A DNA stretch of 64,000 nucleotides, from NCBI RefSeq assembly GCF_002262885.1, contig NZ_NKYF01000016.1:62001-126000 (forward strand), read 5' to 3'. Both the position numbers and the translations under genes were made by a program. Below are positions 42,001-51,613 of this stretch, piece after piece. Origin of the DNA: Pseudonocardia sp. MH-G8. Its GTDB lineage: Bacteria; Actinomycetota; Actinomycetes; Mycobacteriales; Pseudonocardiaceae. The first letter of the stretch is position 1. The number at the start of each line of letters is the position of its first letter. Under the pieces are notes generated by a model that searched no databases, was not told the DNA's origin, and worked only from the letters and a program-made list of their open reading frames with translations.

Positions 42001-42100
42001 GTCTTTCCGCGCCGCCACCGGGCGTCGCACCCCACGAACCACCGCGCCCGCGCGCGCACCTCGCGCGCGGGCCGCCCCGACGTGCTGGAGGTGGCACCTC

Positions 42101-42361
42101 ATGCTCATCCACGACGACTGGCGGCAGCTGGCCGCCTGCCGGGACGAAGACCCGGAGCTGTTCTTCCCGGTGTCCGAGCTGGGCCCGGGCGCCCGTCAGA
42201 CCGACCACGCGAAGGCCGTCTGCGCAGCCTGCCCGGTGCGGGCCCACTGCCTGGACTACGCGCTCGACAACGCCCTGGACCACGGCATCTTCGGAGGGAC
42301 CACCGAGGCCGAGCGCCGGAGCCTGCGGCGCCGCGGCGCGGCCTCCCGTCCGGCAGCGTGA
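42101..42361 (+). CDS. WhiB-family iron-sulfur transcription factor (WhiB1/WblE-like)
   Basis: 86 residues. Four cysteines (C13, C41, C44, C50) in the C...CxxCx5C pattern would hold the [4Fe-4S] cluster. The start DWRQLAACRDEDPELFFPV is closest to WhiB1/WblE, and the turn GIFGG replaces the common GVWGG. A basic C-terminal tail (RRSLRRRG) binds DNA with the sigma factor. The ribosome site GGAGG lies 8 bases upstream. The SigR/SigH-like promoter suggests redox stress control. Confidence 0.93.
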   Translation: MLIHDDWRQLAACRDEDPELFFPVSELGPGARQTDHAKAVCAACPVRAHCLDYALDNALDHGIFGGTTEAERRSLRRRGAASRPAA

Positions 42362-42496
42362 CGCGCGCACTCTGAGGTACCGAGCGCCCTGACCACACGC
42401 GGTCGTCGGCTTCGATCACCCGGCGGTGCCCGGTGTGAGCCGCACGCCAGGGTCCTGGCCACCGCGCTCACGTACTTCTCGCAGGCGGGCTGGCCA

Positions 42497-42563
42497 CCAT
42501 GATCGCCAGGAGTGGTGTGAGGGCGTCACATCTGTCGCTCTCACACCATTTCTGCTGATCATG
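42497..42563. terminator. Hairpin of copy B with CATGATC ends
   Basis: CATGATC (42498-42504) against GATCATG (42557-42563), then a long stem in which GTGGTGTGAGGG faces a CTCACACCA right arm. Several differences from copy A keep pairing as G-T in the + strand, so an RNA read rightward would still fold. Lies 135 bases after the WhiB stop. Confidence 0.65.
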
Positions 42564-42690
42564 ACCGCCTCGCGTTCCGCGAAAAGCCCGTGGCGCGCCG
42601 TTCCCGGTTCGCGACCATTGCCTCGGCACCCCTGTGCCGGTCTTCGGCGCAGTCGGCCTGGTTCCCGCTGCTCCTGTCCGTTGGCGGGGT

Positions 42691-42771
42691 GGCCGGGTTG
42701 GCAGAACTGCCGAATATCCGGGCTGGGTGGGCGGCCGACCACGATATTCGTGGCTCGTACCCAACCCGGCC
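42691..42771. repeat. 81-bp two-stem inverted repeat inside copy B
   Basis: GGCCGGGTTGG (42691-42701) pairs perfectly with CCAACCCGGCC (42761-42771). After 9-10 unpaired bases on each side, CGAATATC (42711-42718) pairs with GATATTCG (42743-42750); the loop is 24 bases. The same stems exist at the ends of the 385-bp inverted repeat in copy A. Confidence 0.8.
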
Positions 42772-43017
42772 ACTCCCGGCGCCCACCGCGACCCGCCCTA
42801 CGAGGCAGGGCCACGGGGAGGGACAGTGGCGGGGCGCCGGGCGAGGGGTGCGCACGCACCCGTGTCCCGTGATGCCCCCGGATTCGCGCCGCGCACCGTC
42901 AACCGGTCGCGTCACCGGAGAGCGGGGCGTGCGCGGCATGATCCGGTGAACGTCCTGGACGCCGCCCGGCCGACGAGGGTGTCGCCCGACCACCGTCCTC
43001 GCGAATTTCCGCGGCGC

Positions 43018-44454
43018 TCAGAACCCCAGCGCCTGCCGCAGCTGCGGCGCGTGCCGGCGGGAGACCGGCACGGTCTCGCGGGAGCGCGCGTCGGTGGCGA
43101 GGAACAGCGCGCCCTTGAAGCCCTGCTCCACCTCCCGCACCCGGGCGAGGTTCACCAGGAAGCGGCGGTGGACGCGTAGGAAGCCCTTGTCACCGAGCTG
43201 CTGCTCCAGGCGGTCGAGGCCGCGGGTGGCGGATACGAAACGCCCGTGGTCGGTGGTGAGCCAGACGGAGTTGTGGTCGGACTCCGCGAAGCGGATCTCG
43301 CGGGGGTCGAGCAGGACCCATCGGTCCTCCCGGAGCGCGACGACGCGGTGGGGCACCGGGCGGGCGTGTCCGGGGCCGAACGCGGGCTCGGGCGGCGACT
43401 CGGGCGGGGCGGACCCGTCGGCTGCCCCGAAGGCGAGCAGCACGCCGATCACCTGAGGCCCGGTGAAGACCGGATGGACCGCGACCGACACCGAGGCCCC
43501 GAGCAAGGGCACGAAGACCTGCGTGGCGCCCTTCCAGTCGGGATCCTTGCGGGCGCGTTCGACGGCGTGCCGGGCCAGGCGCGGCAGCGTGGCGAACTGG
43601 GGGGTCCACCGGTGCGCCGGCGCGTACGCGGGGGTGTCCGCGGGCGTGCCCATCAGCACCGCCGCCTCGCTGTTGGCGAGCACGACGCTGCCGGCGAGGT
43701 CCACGGCGGCCAACGGGGTGCCGGGCGCCACGCGCGCGTCGGCGAACGCGGCCGCCAGCAGGGTGCCGCTGTGGTGTGCCCGCTGCCGCAGCTTCGCCTC
43801 GGTGCCCGCGGCGACCTTGGCCAGCCACGGCAGCGCCGTGTCGGACAGCGGCTTCTGCCAGCACGAGATGTTGAGGACGGCGAGCGGGTCGTGGGTGACG
43901 ACGTCGCGCACCGCGACACCCGCACAGGCCCAGCCCTGGAAGCCGCGGCACCAGTGTTCGGGGCCCCGGACCATCACGGGGCGGTGGCTCTCCAGCGCGG
44001 TGCCCATGCCGTTGGTGCCGCTCGCCCACTCCGACCACGTGGACCAGGGCGCCAGGTTGCTGTCCGCGGCCAGGTGCACGATCCGGCGGCTCCCCCAGGT
44101 GCCGAGCACCCGGCCCGCGGGGTCGGCGACCGTGACCAGCCCGTCGAGGCCCTCGACCTCCCGGGCCGCCGCGCCGGCCATGCCCCCCAGCTCGGCGATC
44201 ACCACGTCGTGGTCGATCGAGTGGGCTCCCACCTCCGCCGCGGCAGGCGCCCGGTCCAGGTGCGGGTCGACCTCGTACTCCTCCCTGCACCGGTACCAGG
44301 ACATGAGGATCTCCGGCCGCACACCCTCGACCGATTCCATGCCGGCCGAGAAACGCTCCCACGCCTCGGTGATCGTCCGGAGATCCTCACCTTCGAGCGC
44401 CACGCCGCTCGTTGCGGCGTAGGCCCCGTTCGTTCGCGCTTGTGCTCCGTTCAT
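43018..44454 (-). CDS. GAF-domain sensor fused to a LytTR DNA-binding domain
   Basis: 478 residues. The N-terminal half matches the AcoR-type sensory region (WASGTNGMGTALESHRPVMV; EHWCRGFQGWACAGVAVRD); a middle PAS-like part (LAAVDLAGSVVLANSEAAVL) follows; the C-terminal 110 residues are a LytTR domain (RWVLLDPREIRFAESDHNSV; FLRVHRRFLVNLARV). AcoR proteins normally carry a sigma-54 AAA module, replaced here. AAAGGAGG sits 4 bases before ATG 44454. It is divergent from the alcohol dehydrogenase and PQQ genes, which it probably activates in response to an alcohol, aldehyde or acetoin-like signal. Confidence 0.87.
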   Translation of the reverse strand: MNGAQARTNGAYAATSGVALEGEDLRTITEAWERFSAGMESVEGVRPEILMSWYRCREEYEVDPHLDRAPAAAEVGAHSIDHDVVIAELGGMAGAAAREVEGLDGLVTVADPAGRVLGTWGSRRIVHLAADSNLAPWSTWSEWASGTNGMGTALESHRPVMVRGPEHWCRGFQGWACAGVAVRDVVTHDPLAVLNISCWQKPLSDTALPWLAKVAAGTEAKLRQRAHHSGTLLAAAFADARVAPGTPLAAVDLAGSVVLANSEAAVLMGTPADTPAYAPAHRWTPQFATLPRLARHAVERARKDPDWKGATQVFVPLLGASVSVAVHPVFTGPQVIGVLLAFGAADGSAPPESPPEPAFGPGHARPVPHRVVALREDRWVLLDPREIRFAESDHNSVWLTTDHGRFVSATRGLDRLEQQLGDKGFLRVHRRFLVNLARVREVEQGFKGALFLATDARSRETVPVSRRHAPQLRQALGF

Positions 44455-44617
44455 CCCATCCTCCTTTGGGCGACGGCAAGGAGCGATCAGGATCGGCGAC
44501 CACCAGGCGCGCACCGACGCAACACCACGCTGTGCCGCCAGGGCCGAGCTGTCACCAGGCTATCGCTCCAAGGGCTGAACGCGCGACACAGCAGCCACGA
44601 CCGGGGGTGACGCGACG

Positions 44618-45763
<1,146 letters not shown>

Positions 45764-45823
45764 TCCGCCGAGGAGTGTCACAAGAACTGCCATCGAGAAG
45801 GAACCCACGAGGAGGTGGAGCCG

Positions 45824-46288
45824 GTGACGAGCACGGCGCAGGATCGATCAGCAATTCTGGACGAGATCGGCTTGAACGGCCAGAACAAGGCGACGTTGGG
45901 CCGGGTGCTGGCGACCGGGAACGTCGACAAGGCCACGGAGCGAGCCGACGGCACGATGGAGGCGACGATCCGCATCAATCCCGACGAGCTGTGCTGGGAC
46001 CCCTCGGTCCTGGTGCTGCCGCACGGGGGCGACGTCGAACTCACGATCATCAACGACGACCTGAACACGCATTGCGCGCTCTTGCCGAGCAACGGTGATC
46101 GCAAGTTCCTCTGGCTGGTCAACCACTCGAGGGGGCGGGCGAAGCTGAACCTCGACGGACCGGGCTACTACTGGTTCAGCTCACCCACCGGCAACGACGA
46201 GGGCCGGGGACTCACCGGAGCGATCGTCGTCATGGGAGACGTCCCGCCGGAGGCCCGACTCGACCGACCGGCCCAGCCGCGACCCTAG
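45824..46288 (+). CDS. MSMEG_3727-type PQQ-associated protein, cupredoxin-like
   Basis: 154 residues, recalled as the small protein that accompanies actinobacterial PQQ dehydrogenases. The second half has a cupredoxin-like outline: VLPHGGDVELTIINDD, NTHCALLP and the end GYYWFSSPTGNDEGRGLTG. There the copper ligands Cys, His and Met of ordinary cupredoxins are Ser, Asn and Leu, so copper binding is doubtful. No signal peptide. GTG 45824 is chosen because GGAGGT lies 7 bases before it (GTG 45815 would overlap that site). It ends 12 bases before the PQQ dehydrogenase. Confidence 0.75.
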   Translation: MTSTAQDRSAILDEIGLNGQNKATLGRVLATGNVDKATERADGTMEATIRINPDELCWDPSVLVLPHGGDVELTIINDDLNTHCALLPSNGDRKFLWLVNHSRGRAKLNLDGPGYYWFSSPTGNDEGRGLTGAIVVMGDVPPEARLDRPAQPRP

Positions 46289-46300
46289 AGAGGAGACGTC

Positions 46301-47992
46301 ATGACGACTGCTGATTACATCGACGCAGGCGATGCCATCGACCAGGGAACGCTGAGCGGGAAGCACGGAACCGCCCCGCCGGTGGTGGCCGGTGTCACCT
46401 ACGAGCGCATCCTCAGCGCCCGCGACGAGCCGCACAACTGGCTCACCTACTACGGCGCCTACAACGGGCAGCGGTTCAGCCCGCTGGACCAGATCAACAC
46501 CGAGAACGTCAAGCGCATCGGTCCGGCGTGGGTCTTCCAGGCCGGCACGAGCGGGATGATCGCGGGCGCGTCGACGTACGCGTTCGAGGCCACCCCGATC
46601 GTCGTCGACGGAGTCATGTTCGTCAGCGGCTGGGACGGCTGGGTATGGGCGATCAACGCCGTGACGGGCAACGAGATCTGGCGGTACAAGCACGCGGTCC
46701 CGTTCGACGTGTCGTTGTGCTGCGGGAACGTGAACCGCGGGGTCGCGGTCGCTGCGGGAAAGGTCTTCTTCGTCACCGGGAACGCCCACGTCCTGGCCCT
46801 CGACGCCGAGACCGGAAAACGCGTCTGGGACCAGACCTACGGGGACGTGCGGGCCGGGGAGAGCGCCACGCTCGCGCCACTGGTCGTGAAGAACATGGTG
46901 ATCGTGGGGAGCGCGGGCGGCGAGTTCGGCGTGCGCGGTCACCTCGACGCGTTCGACCTCGAGAGCGGCGAGCACGTGTGGCGCAGCTACACGGTCCCGA
47001 AGCCCGGCGAGCCCGGCTCCGAGACCTGGCCTGCCGACGGGGAGGCCTGGGCGCGGGGCGGCGCGAACCCGTGGATCACCGGTACCTTCGACCCGGAGAC
47101 CAACCTGATCTACGTCGGCACCGGCAATCCGGCGCCCGACTTCGACGGTGAGGTCCGCGAAGGCGACAACCTCTACACCGACAGCATCGTCGCCATGGAC
47201 GTGGACAGCGGCCAGATCCGCTGGCACTACCAGTGCACGCCGCACGACGTGTGGGACTACGACAGCATCTCGGAGTGCATCCTGTTCGAGTCGGACGGGC
47301 GTAAGCTGCTCGGTCACTTCGACAAGAACGGCTACTTCTTCGTCGTCGACCGCACGGACGGCGCGCTGGTCCAGATCACCCCCTTCGTCGACCGGATCAC
47401 CTGGGGCGCGATCACCCGGGACGGCCAGGTGACACCGAAGGTGTACCCGGACAAGGAGGGCGAACCGGCCCACTTCTACCCGGGCCCGGCCGGCGCCAAG
47501 GAATGGACCCACGCGGCCTACAGCCCGAAGTCCGAACTCTTCTACGTTCCGGTGCAGGACGTCGGGGCGACCGCCACCCGCCGGCGCCGGGAGTTCAAGG
47601 AGAGCATCCCGTACTGGGGCGCCGGCGTGAACGTGGACCTCGACGGCATGACGGGATCCGTCAGCGCGTTCGACGCCAACGGCGAGGAGAAGTGGCGCTG
47701 GCGCGCGAGGCTGCCGATGTGCGCCTCGGTGCTGGCGACGGGAGGCGACCTGGTGTTCGCCGGTGAACCCTCGGGCGAGTTCAACGCGCTCGACGCCCGC
47801 ACCGGGGAGCTCCTGTGGCAGTTCCAGTGCGGGAGCGGCCACCACGGCAGCCCGATGACCTACATGGTCGACGGACGGCAGTACGTGGCCGTACCCGTCG
47901 GCTGGGGCGGATGGGCGGAAGGGTTCCTGCCCGGGATGCTCGGCGCCGGCCACGGCAGCGCGCTGATGGTCTTCGCCCTTCCCACGGAATGA
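46301..47992 (+). CDS. PQQ-dependent alcohol dehydrogenase with lanthanide-type metal site
   Basis: 563 residues forming an eight-bladed quinoprotein propeller. The PQQ-stacking vicinal disulfide is C140-C141 (SLCCGN). Metal ligands are E208 (GGEFGVRG), N276 (GTGNPAP) and the catalytic D319. D321 (WDYDS) is the extra Asp, two residues on, that marks lanthanide-dependent XoxF/PedH enzymes; calcium enzymes have Ala or Ser there. W-motif blades such as GWVWAINAVTGNEIW recur. There is no heme c domain, so electrons must leave by a separate carrier. There is no signal peptide although the family normally acts outside the membrane. GAGGAGAC precedes the ATG. Confidence 0.92.
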   Translation: MTTADYIDAGDAIDQGTLSGKHGTAPPVVAGVTYERILSARDEPHNWLTYYGAYNGQRFSPLDQINTENVKRIGPAWVFQAGTSGMIAGASTYAFEATPIVVDGVMFVSGWDGWVWAINAVTGNEIWRYKHAVPFDVSLCCGNVNRGVAVAAGKVFFVTGNAHVLALDAETGKRVWDQTYGDVRAGESATLAPLVVKNMVIVGSAGGEFGVRGHLDAFDLESGEHVWRSYTVPKPGEPGSETWPADGEAWARGGANPWITGTFDPETNLIYVGTGNPAPDFDGEVREGDNLYTDSIVAMDVDSGQIRWHYQCTPHDVWDYDSISECILFESDGRKLLGHFDKNGYFFVVDRTDGALVQITPFVDRITWGAITRDGQVTPKVYPDKEGEPAHFYPGPAGAKEWTHAAYSPKSELFYVPVQDVGATATRRRREFKESIPYWGAGVNVDLDGMTGSVSAFDANGEEKWRWRARLPMCASVLATGGDLVFAGEPSGEFNALDARTGELLWQFQCGSGHHGSPMTYMVDGRQYVAVPVGWGGWAEGFLPGMLGAGHGSALMVFALPTE

Positions 47993-48047
47993 CCCGGAGA
48001 TCGTGATCCGCGGATGCGGACAGAGACCGGGAGGAGGTGACACCGGA

Positions 48048-48137
48048 GTGGAGCTCGCTGAATGGGAGACCCCCGAGTTCGAAGAAGTCGCGTGCGCGCC
48101 CGAGGTGACGATGTACGTCGCCCGGACCGACGCCTGA
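48048..48137 (+). CDS. pqqA: PqqA, precursor peptide of pyrroloquinoline quinone
   Basis: 29 codons, GTG 48048 to TGA 48135-48137: MELAEWETPEF...APEVTMYVARTDA. The motif E19-V-T-M-Y23 supplies the Glu and Tyr that PqqE cross-links to build PQQ, as in known PqqA (EVTMYF). GGAGGTGA lies about 8 bases upstream. It follows the PQQ dehydrogenase by 55 bases. The pqqB-E genes are not in this window, so it is either an orphan or an additional copy. Confidence 0.88.
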   Translation: MELAEWETPEFEEVACAPEVTMYVARTDA

Positions 48138-48225
48138 CCTGAATCCGCAGTACGCGCATCCGGGGGACGCCACATCGGCGTCCCCCGATGTGCGCGGCGG
48201 CTCTTCCCCACGCGGAGGTTCCACA

Positions 48226-49320
48226 GTGACGTCGATCCTCGTCTTCCTCGCGGGAGCGGTGCTCCTGGTCTACAGCGCCGAGAAGCTCATCGGCCACCTC
48301 GTCGGGATCGCGAGCGGCCTGAGGGTGTCGGTCTTCCTGCTGGCGATCGTCTTCACCGGGATCGAGTTCGACGACATCTTCCTCGGGGTCGCGTTGAACC
48401 TCGAGGACCTCGAGGGCGTCGCGCTCGGCGTCGTGTTCGGCACCGCGCTCTCGATGACCGGCGTGGTGCTGGCACTCGCCGCGCTGCTGACCCCCACGCG
48501 CGTGAACATCCCGCGCCCGTACGTCGCCGTCCTGGCCGCCGCACCGCTGGTGATGATCGCGTTCACGCTGATGGCGCCGCTCACCGCGGTGCACGGCGTG
48601 TTCCTGCTCGCGCTCTTCGTCGTGTTCGTCGCCTGGGTCGCCGCGCGCGAGGCGCGCACCGACACACCCGTCTTCCGGGACGCCGAGATGTACGAGGCGT
48701 ACGCCGCGGCCCGTGCGACCGGGGGCGGTGGCGGCACGGCGCTCGCCTGCACGCCCGAGGCGCAGGACGGGAAGACGGGCAAGGACGGGCACGGCTTCGT
48801 CGAGCGGACCTTCTCCGACGCGATGCCCTTCGTCACCGGCGATGCCCGGTCCGGGTGGGCCCGCCTCGGCCTGGCGGTGCTCGCCCTCGCCGGCCTCATC
48901 ATCGGCGCCACGGCCACCGGCATGGGCACCGAGGGCATCCTGGAGACCTACGGGCTCGAGGGCACCCTGTTCGGCGCGACGATCGCCACCGCCGTCCTCA
49001 CCATCGAGGACATCTTCCTCACCGTGGAACCCATCCGCCGGGGCGTGCCCGAGATCGGCGTGGGCAACGTCATCGGCAGCGTCGTCTTCTCCGTCACCGG
49101 CAAGCTGGGCATCATCCTGCTCGCCGGCGGGATCGTGATCCAGCCGGAAGTGCTCTCCTGGCACCTCCCCGCCTTGATCATCGTGACGGGGGTGGGCGCC
49201 TACTTCGTCTTCGCAGGACAGCTCCGGCGCTGGCACGGCGTCGTGCTGCTCGCCCTCTACCTCGCCTACTGGGTAGTCAGCTTCGGCCTGTTCGGCGGCC
49301 CTCCGATCGAGCTGGACTAG
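48226..49320 (+). CDS. Sodium/calcium exchanger family protein
   Basis: 364 residues with about ten spans in two homologous halves joined by a hydrophilic loop (about 135-205). Each half holds an ion-binding repeat: FTGIEFDDIFLGVALN in the first and LTIEDIFLTVEPIRRG plus VGNVIGSVVFSVTGK in the second. GTG 48226 has GGAGG 8 bases upstream. The adjacent PQQ dehydrogenase needs calcium or a lanthanide, so metal handling for that enzyme is plausible but unproven. Confidence 0.85.
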   Translation: MTSILVFLAGAVLLVYSAEKLIGHLVGIASGLRVSVFLLAIVFTGIEFDDIFLGVALNLEDLEGVALGVVFGTALSMTGVVLALAALLTPTRVNIPRPYVAVLAAAPLVMIAFTLMAPLTAVHGVFLLALFVVFVAWVAAREARTDTPVFRDAEMYEAYAAARATGGGGGTALACTPEAQDGKTGKDGHGFVERTFSDAMPFVTGDARSGWARLGLAVLALAGLIIGATATGMGTEGILETYGLEGTLFGATIATAVLTIEDIFLTVEPIRRGVPEIGVGNVIGSVVFSVTGKLGIILLAGGIVIQPEVLSWHLPALIIVTGVGAYFVFAGQLRRWHGVVLLALYLAYWVVSFGLFGGPPIELD

Positions 49321-49378
49321 CGTCCGACGGGAGTTTGAGGTACCCAGGGTGAGAGTGCCGTGACCGGGAGGGATTCCC

Positions 49379-51595
49379 GTGCCTGACAACCCTGCGCGGA
49401 CCGAGGAGAGCGGCGGTGGGCTCGGGCTCCCCGCCCCCGCCGCGCCCCGCGGACAGGGCGCCGAGCCCGCGGGCAACCACGACTGGTGGCCGCACCGGCT
49501 CGACCTGCGAGTCCTGCGCAAGCACCCGGCCGCAGCCAACCCCATGGGCGCAGGCTTCGACTACGCCGCGGAGTTCGCCACCCTCGACCTCGACGCACTC
49601 GCGCACGACGTCGACGAGGTGCTCACCACCTCGCAGGACTGGTGGCCCGCCGACTTCGGCCACTACGGCCCGCTCGTGCTCCGGATGACGTGGCACTGCG
49701 CCGGGACCTACCGCGTCGGCGACGGCCGCGGCGGCGCCGGGGCGGGCATGCAGCGGTTCGCACCGCTGAACAGCTGGCCCGACAACCGCAACCTCGACAA
49801 GGCGCGCCGGCTGCTGTGGCCGGTGAAGCAGAAGTACGGCCGCCGGATCTCCTGGGCCGACCTCATGGTCTTCGCGGGCAACCGGGCGCTGGAGACGATG
49901 GGCTTCACGACGTTCGGCTTCGGCGGGGGCCGCGTCGACGTCTGGGAGTCCGACGAGGACGTCTACTGGGGCCCCGAGCGCACCTGGCTCGGCGACGAGC
50001 GCCACGGCGGCGTCCGGGAGCTGGAGAAGCCGCTGGCCGCCGATCAGATGGGGCTCATCTACGTCAACCCGGAGGGCCCGAACACCGTTCCGGACCCGGT
50101 CACCTCGGCCCGCGACATCCGCCAGACGTTCCGGCGCATGGGGTTCGACGACGAGGAGACCGTCGCGCTGATCACCGGCGGCCACACGTTCGGCAAGACG
50201 CACGGCGCGGCCGACCCGGACGGCCACCTCGGCCCCGAGCCCGAGGACGCCCCGCTCGAGGAGCAGGGCCTGGGCTGGACGAGCAGCCACGGCAGCGGGA
50301 CGGGCTCGGACGCCATCTCCAGCGGGCTCGAGGGGACGTGGACGCCCACACCGACCCGGTGGGACAACACCTTCCTCGAGAACCTGTTCGGCTACGAGTG
50401 GGACGTCGTGCTCAGCCCCGCCGGTCTGTGGCAGTGGGTCCCGCGGGCCGGCGGCGGGGCCGACACCGTGCCGGACGCCCACGACCCCACGCGGACGCAC
50501 CCCCCGACGATCCTGACCACGGACCTCGCCCTGCGGTTCGACACGGGCTACGAGCCGATCGCGCGGCGATTCCTTCAGCACCCCGACCAGCTGGCGGACG
50601 CGTTCGCCCGGGCCTGGTTCAAACTGACGCACATCGACATGGGTCCGCGGGAGCGCTACCTCGGCCCGCTGGTCCCGGACGAGGCGCTGATCTGGCAGGA
50701 CCCCGTGCCCGCGGTCGACCACGAGCTCGTCGGCGCCGACGAGGTCGCCGCGCTCAAGAGCCGGATCCTCGCCTCCGGGCTCTCGGTCGCCCAGCTCGTC
50801 TCCACGGCGTGGGCGTCGGCCTCGACGTTCCGCAACAGCGACCGGCGCGGCGGGGCGAACGGGGCCCGGATCCGCCTCGAACCGCAGCGGAGCTGGGAGG
50901 TCAACGACCCCGACACGCTGGCGCACGTGCTGCACACCCTCCAGGAGATCAAGGAGGACTTCGAGGCCGGCGAGCGGAAGGTCTCGCTGGCCGACCTCAT
51001 CGTGCTGGGCGGGTGCGCCGCCGTCGAGCAGGCGGCGCGCGACGCCGGCCACCCGGTCGAGGTCCCCTTCACCCCCGGGCGCGCGGATGCCTCGCAGGAG
51101 CAGACCGATGTCGAGTCCTTCGCCGCGCTGGAACCGGCGGCGGACGGCTTCCGCAACTACCGCGGCGAGCGCGCCCGGCTCCCGTCCGAGCACCTGCTGG
51201 TCGACCGGGCGAACCTGCTCGGCCTGAGCGCGCCCGAGATGACCGTCCTCCTGGGTGGCCTGCGCGTGCTGGGCGCGAACCACCGGGGTTCCCCGCTGGG
51301 CGTCCTCACCGCGACGCCCGGGGCGCTCACCACCGACTTCTTCGTGAACCTGCTCGACATGGGGGTCCGATGGACGCCGACGTCCAAGGCCGCGGAGACG
51401 TTCGAGGGGCGCGACCGCGCCACGGGCGAGGTCCGGTGGACCGCCGGCCGCGTCGACCTCGTCCTCGGCTCGCACTCCGAGCTGCGGGCCATCGCCGAGG
51501 TGTACGCGAGCGACGACGCGGCGGAGAAGTTCGTGCAGGACTTCGTGGCGGCCTGGGACAAGGTCATGAACCTCGACCGGTACGACTTGAGCTGA
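49379..51595 (+). CDS. katG: Catalase-peroxidase
   Basis: 738 residues, the usual KatG length, two peroxidase-like halves. The distal pocket is LRMTWHCAGTYR (Arg, Trp, His), the Tyr of the Met-Tyr-Trp adduct is in QMGLIYVNPEGPN, and the proximal heme His is in ITGGHTFGKTHG. The C-terminal half lacks heme ligands, as normal. GGGAGGG lies 6 bases before GTG 49379. No furA-type gene adjoins it, unlike the common furA-katG pair. It ends at the first of two related hairpins. Confidence 0.97.
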   Translation: MPDNPARTEESGGGLGLPAPAAPRGQGAEPAGNHDWWPHRLDLRVLRKHPAAANPMGAGFDYAAEFATLDLDALAHDVDEVLTTSQDWWPADFGHYGPLVLRMTWHCAGTYRVGDGRGGAGAGMQRFAPLNSWPDNRNLDKARRLLWPVKQKYGRRISWADLMVFAGNRALETMGFTTFGFGGGRVDVWESDEDVYWGPERTWLGDERHGGVRELEKPLAADQMGLIYVNPEGPNTVPDPVTSARDIRQTFRRMGFDDEETVALITGGHTFGKTHGAADPDGHLGPEPEDAPLEEQGLGWTSSHGSGTGSDAISSGLEGTWTPTPTRWDNTFLENLFGYEWDVVLSPAGLWQWVPRAGGGADTVPDAHDPTRTHPPTILTTDLALRFDTGYEPIARRFLQHPDQLADAFARAWFKLTHIDMGPRERYLGPLVPDEALIWQDPVPAVDHELVGADEVAALKSRILASGLSVAQLVSTAWASASTFRNSDRRGGANGARIRLEPQRSWEVNDPDTLAHVLHTLQEIKEDFEAGERKVSLADLIVLGGCAAVEQAARDAGHPVEVPFTPGRADASQEQTDVESFAALEPAADGFRNYRGERARLPSEHLLVDRANLLGLSAPEMTVLLGGLRVLGANHRGSPLGVLTATPGALTTDFFVNLLDMGVRWTPTSKAAETFEGRDRATGEVRWTAGRVDLVLGSHSELRAIAEVYASDDAAEKFVQDFVAAWDKVMNLDRYDLS

Positions 51596-51613
51596 CCCAC
51601 ATCGCGCGGCACC

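Larger units (their letters stand above)
42433..42955 (+). repeat. Palindrome-rich intergenic repeat element, short copy (B)
   Basis: About 523 bp, collinear with 30319-31322 but lacking the two palindromic insertions of that copy. Left edge GTGTGAGCCGCACGCCAG, right edge CCGGTGAACGTCC. Like copy A it fills a gap between convergent genes and points the same way. Similarity by eye is above 80% in the shared blocks. Confidence 0.85.
42362..43017. other. Gene-free stretch occupied by repeat element copy B
   Basis: 656 bp between the stops of the whiB gene and the convergent GAF-LytTR regulator. Apart from the repeat and its hairpins I see nothing; short frames on both strands lack ribosome sites and recognisable products. 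Confidence 0.7.

Noticed and set aside
30319..42955. The repeat pair as an insertion sequence or composite transposon
   Set aside because: No transposase frame, no target duplication visible, and copies are full of internal palindromes rather than having simple terminal inverted repeats. A non-autonomous element remains possible.
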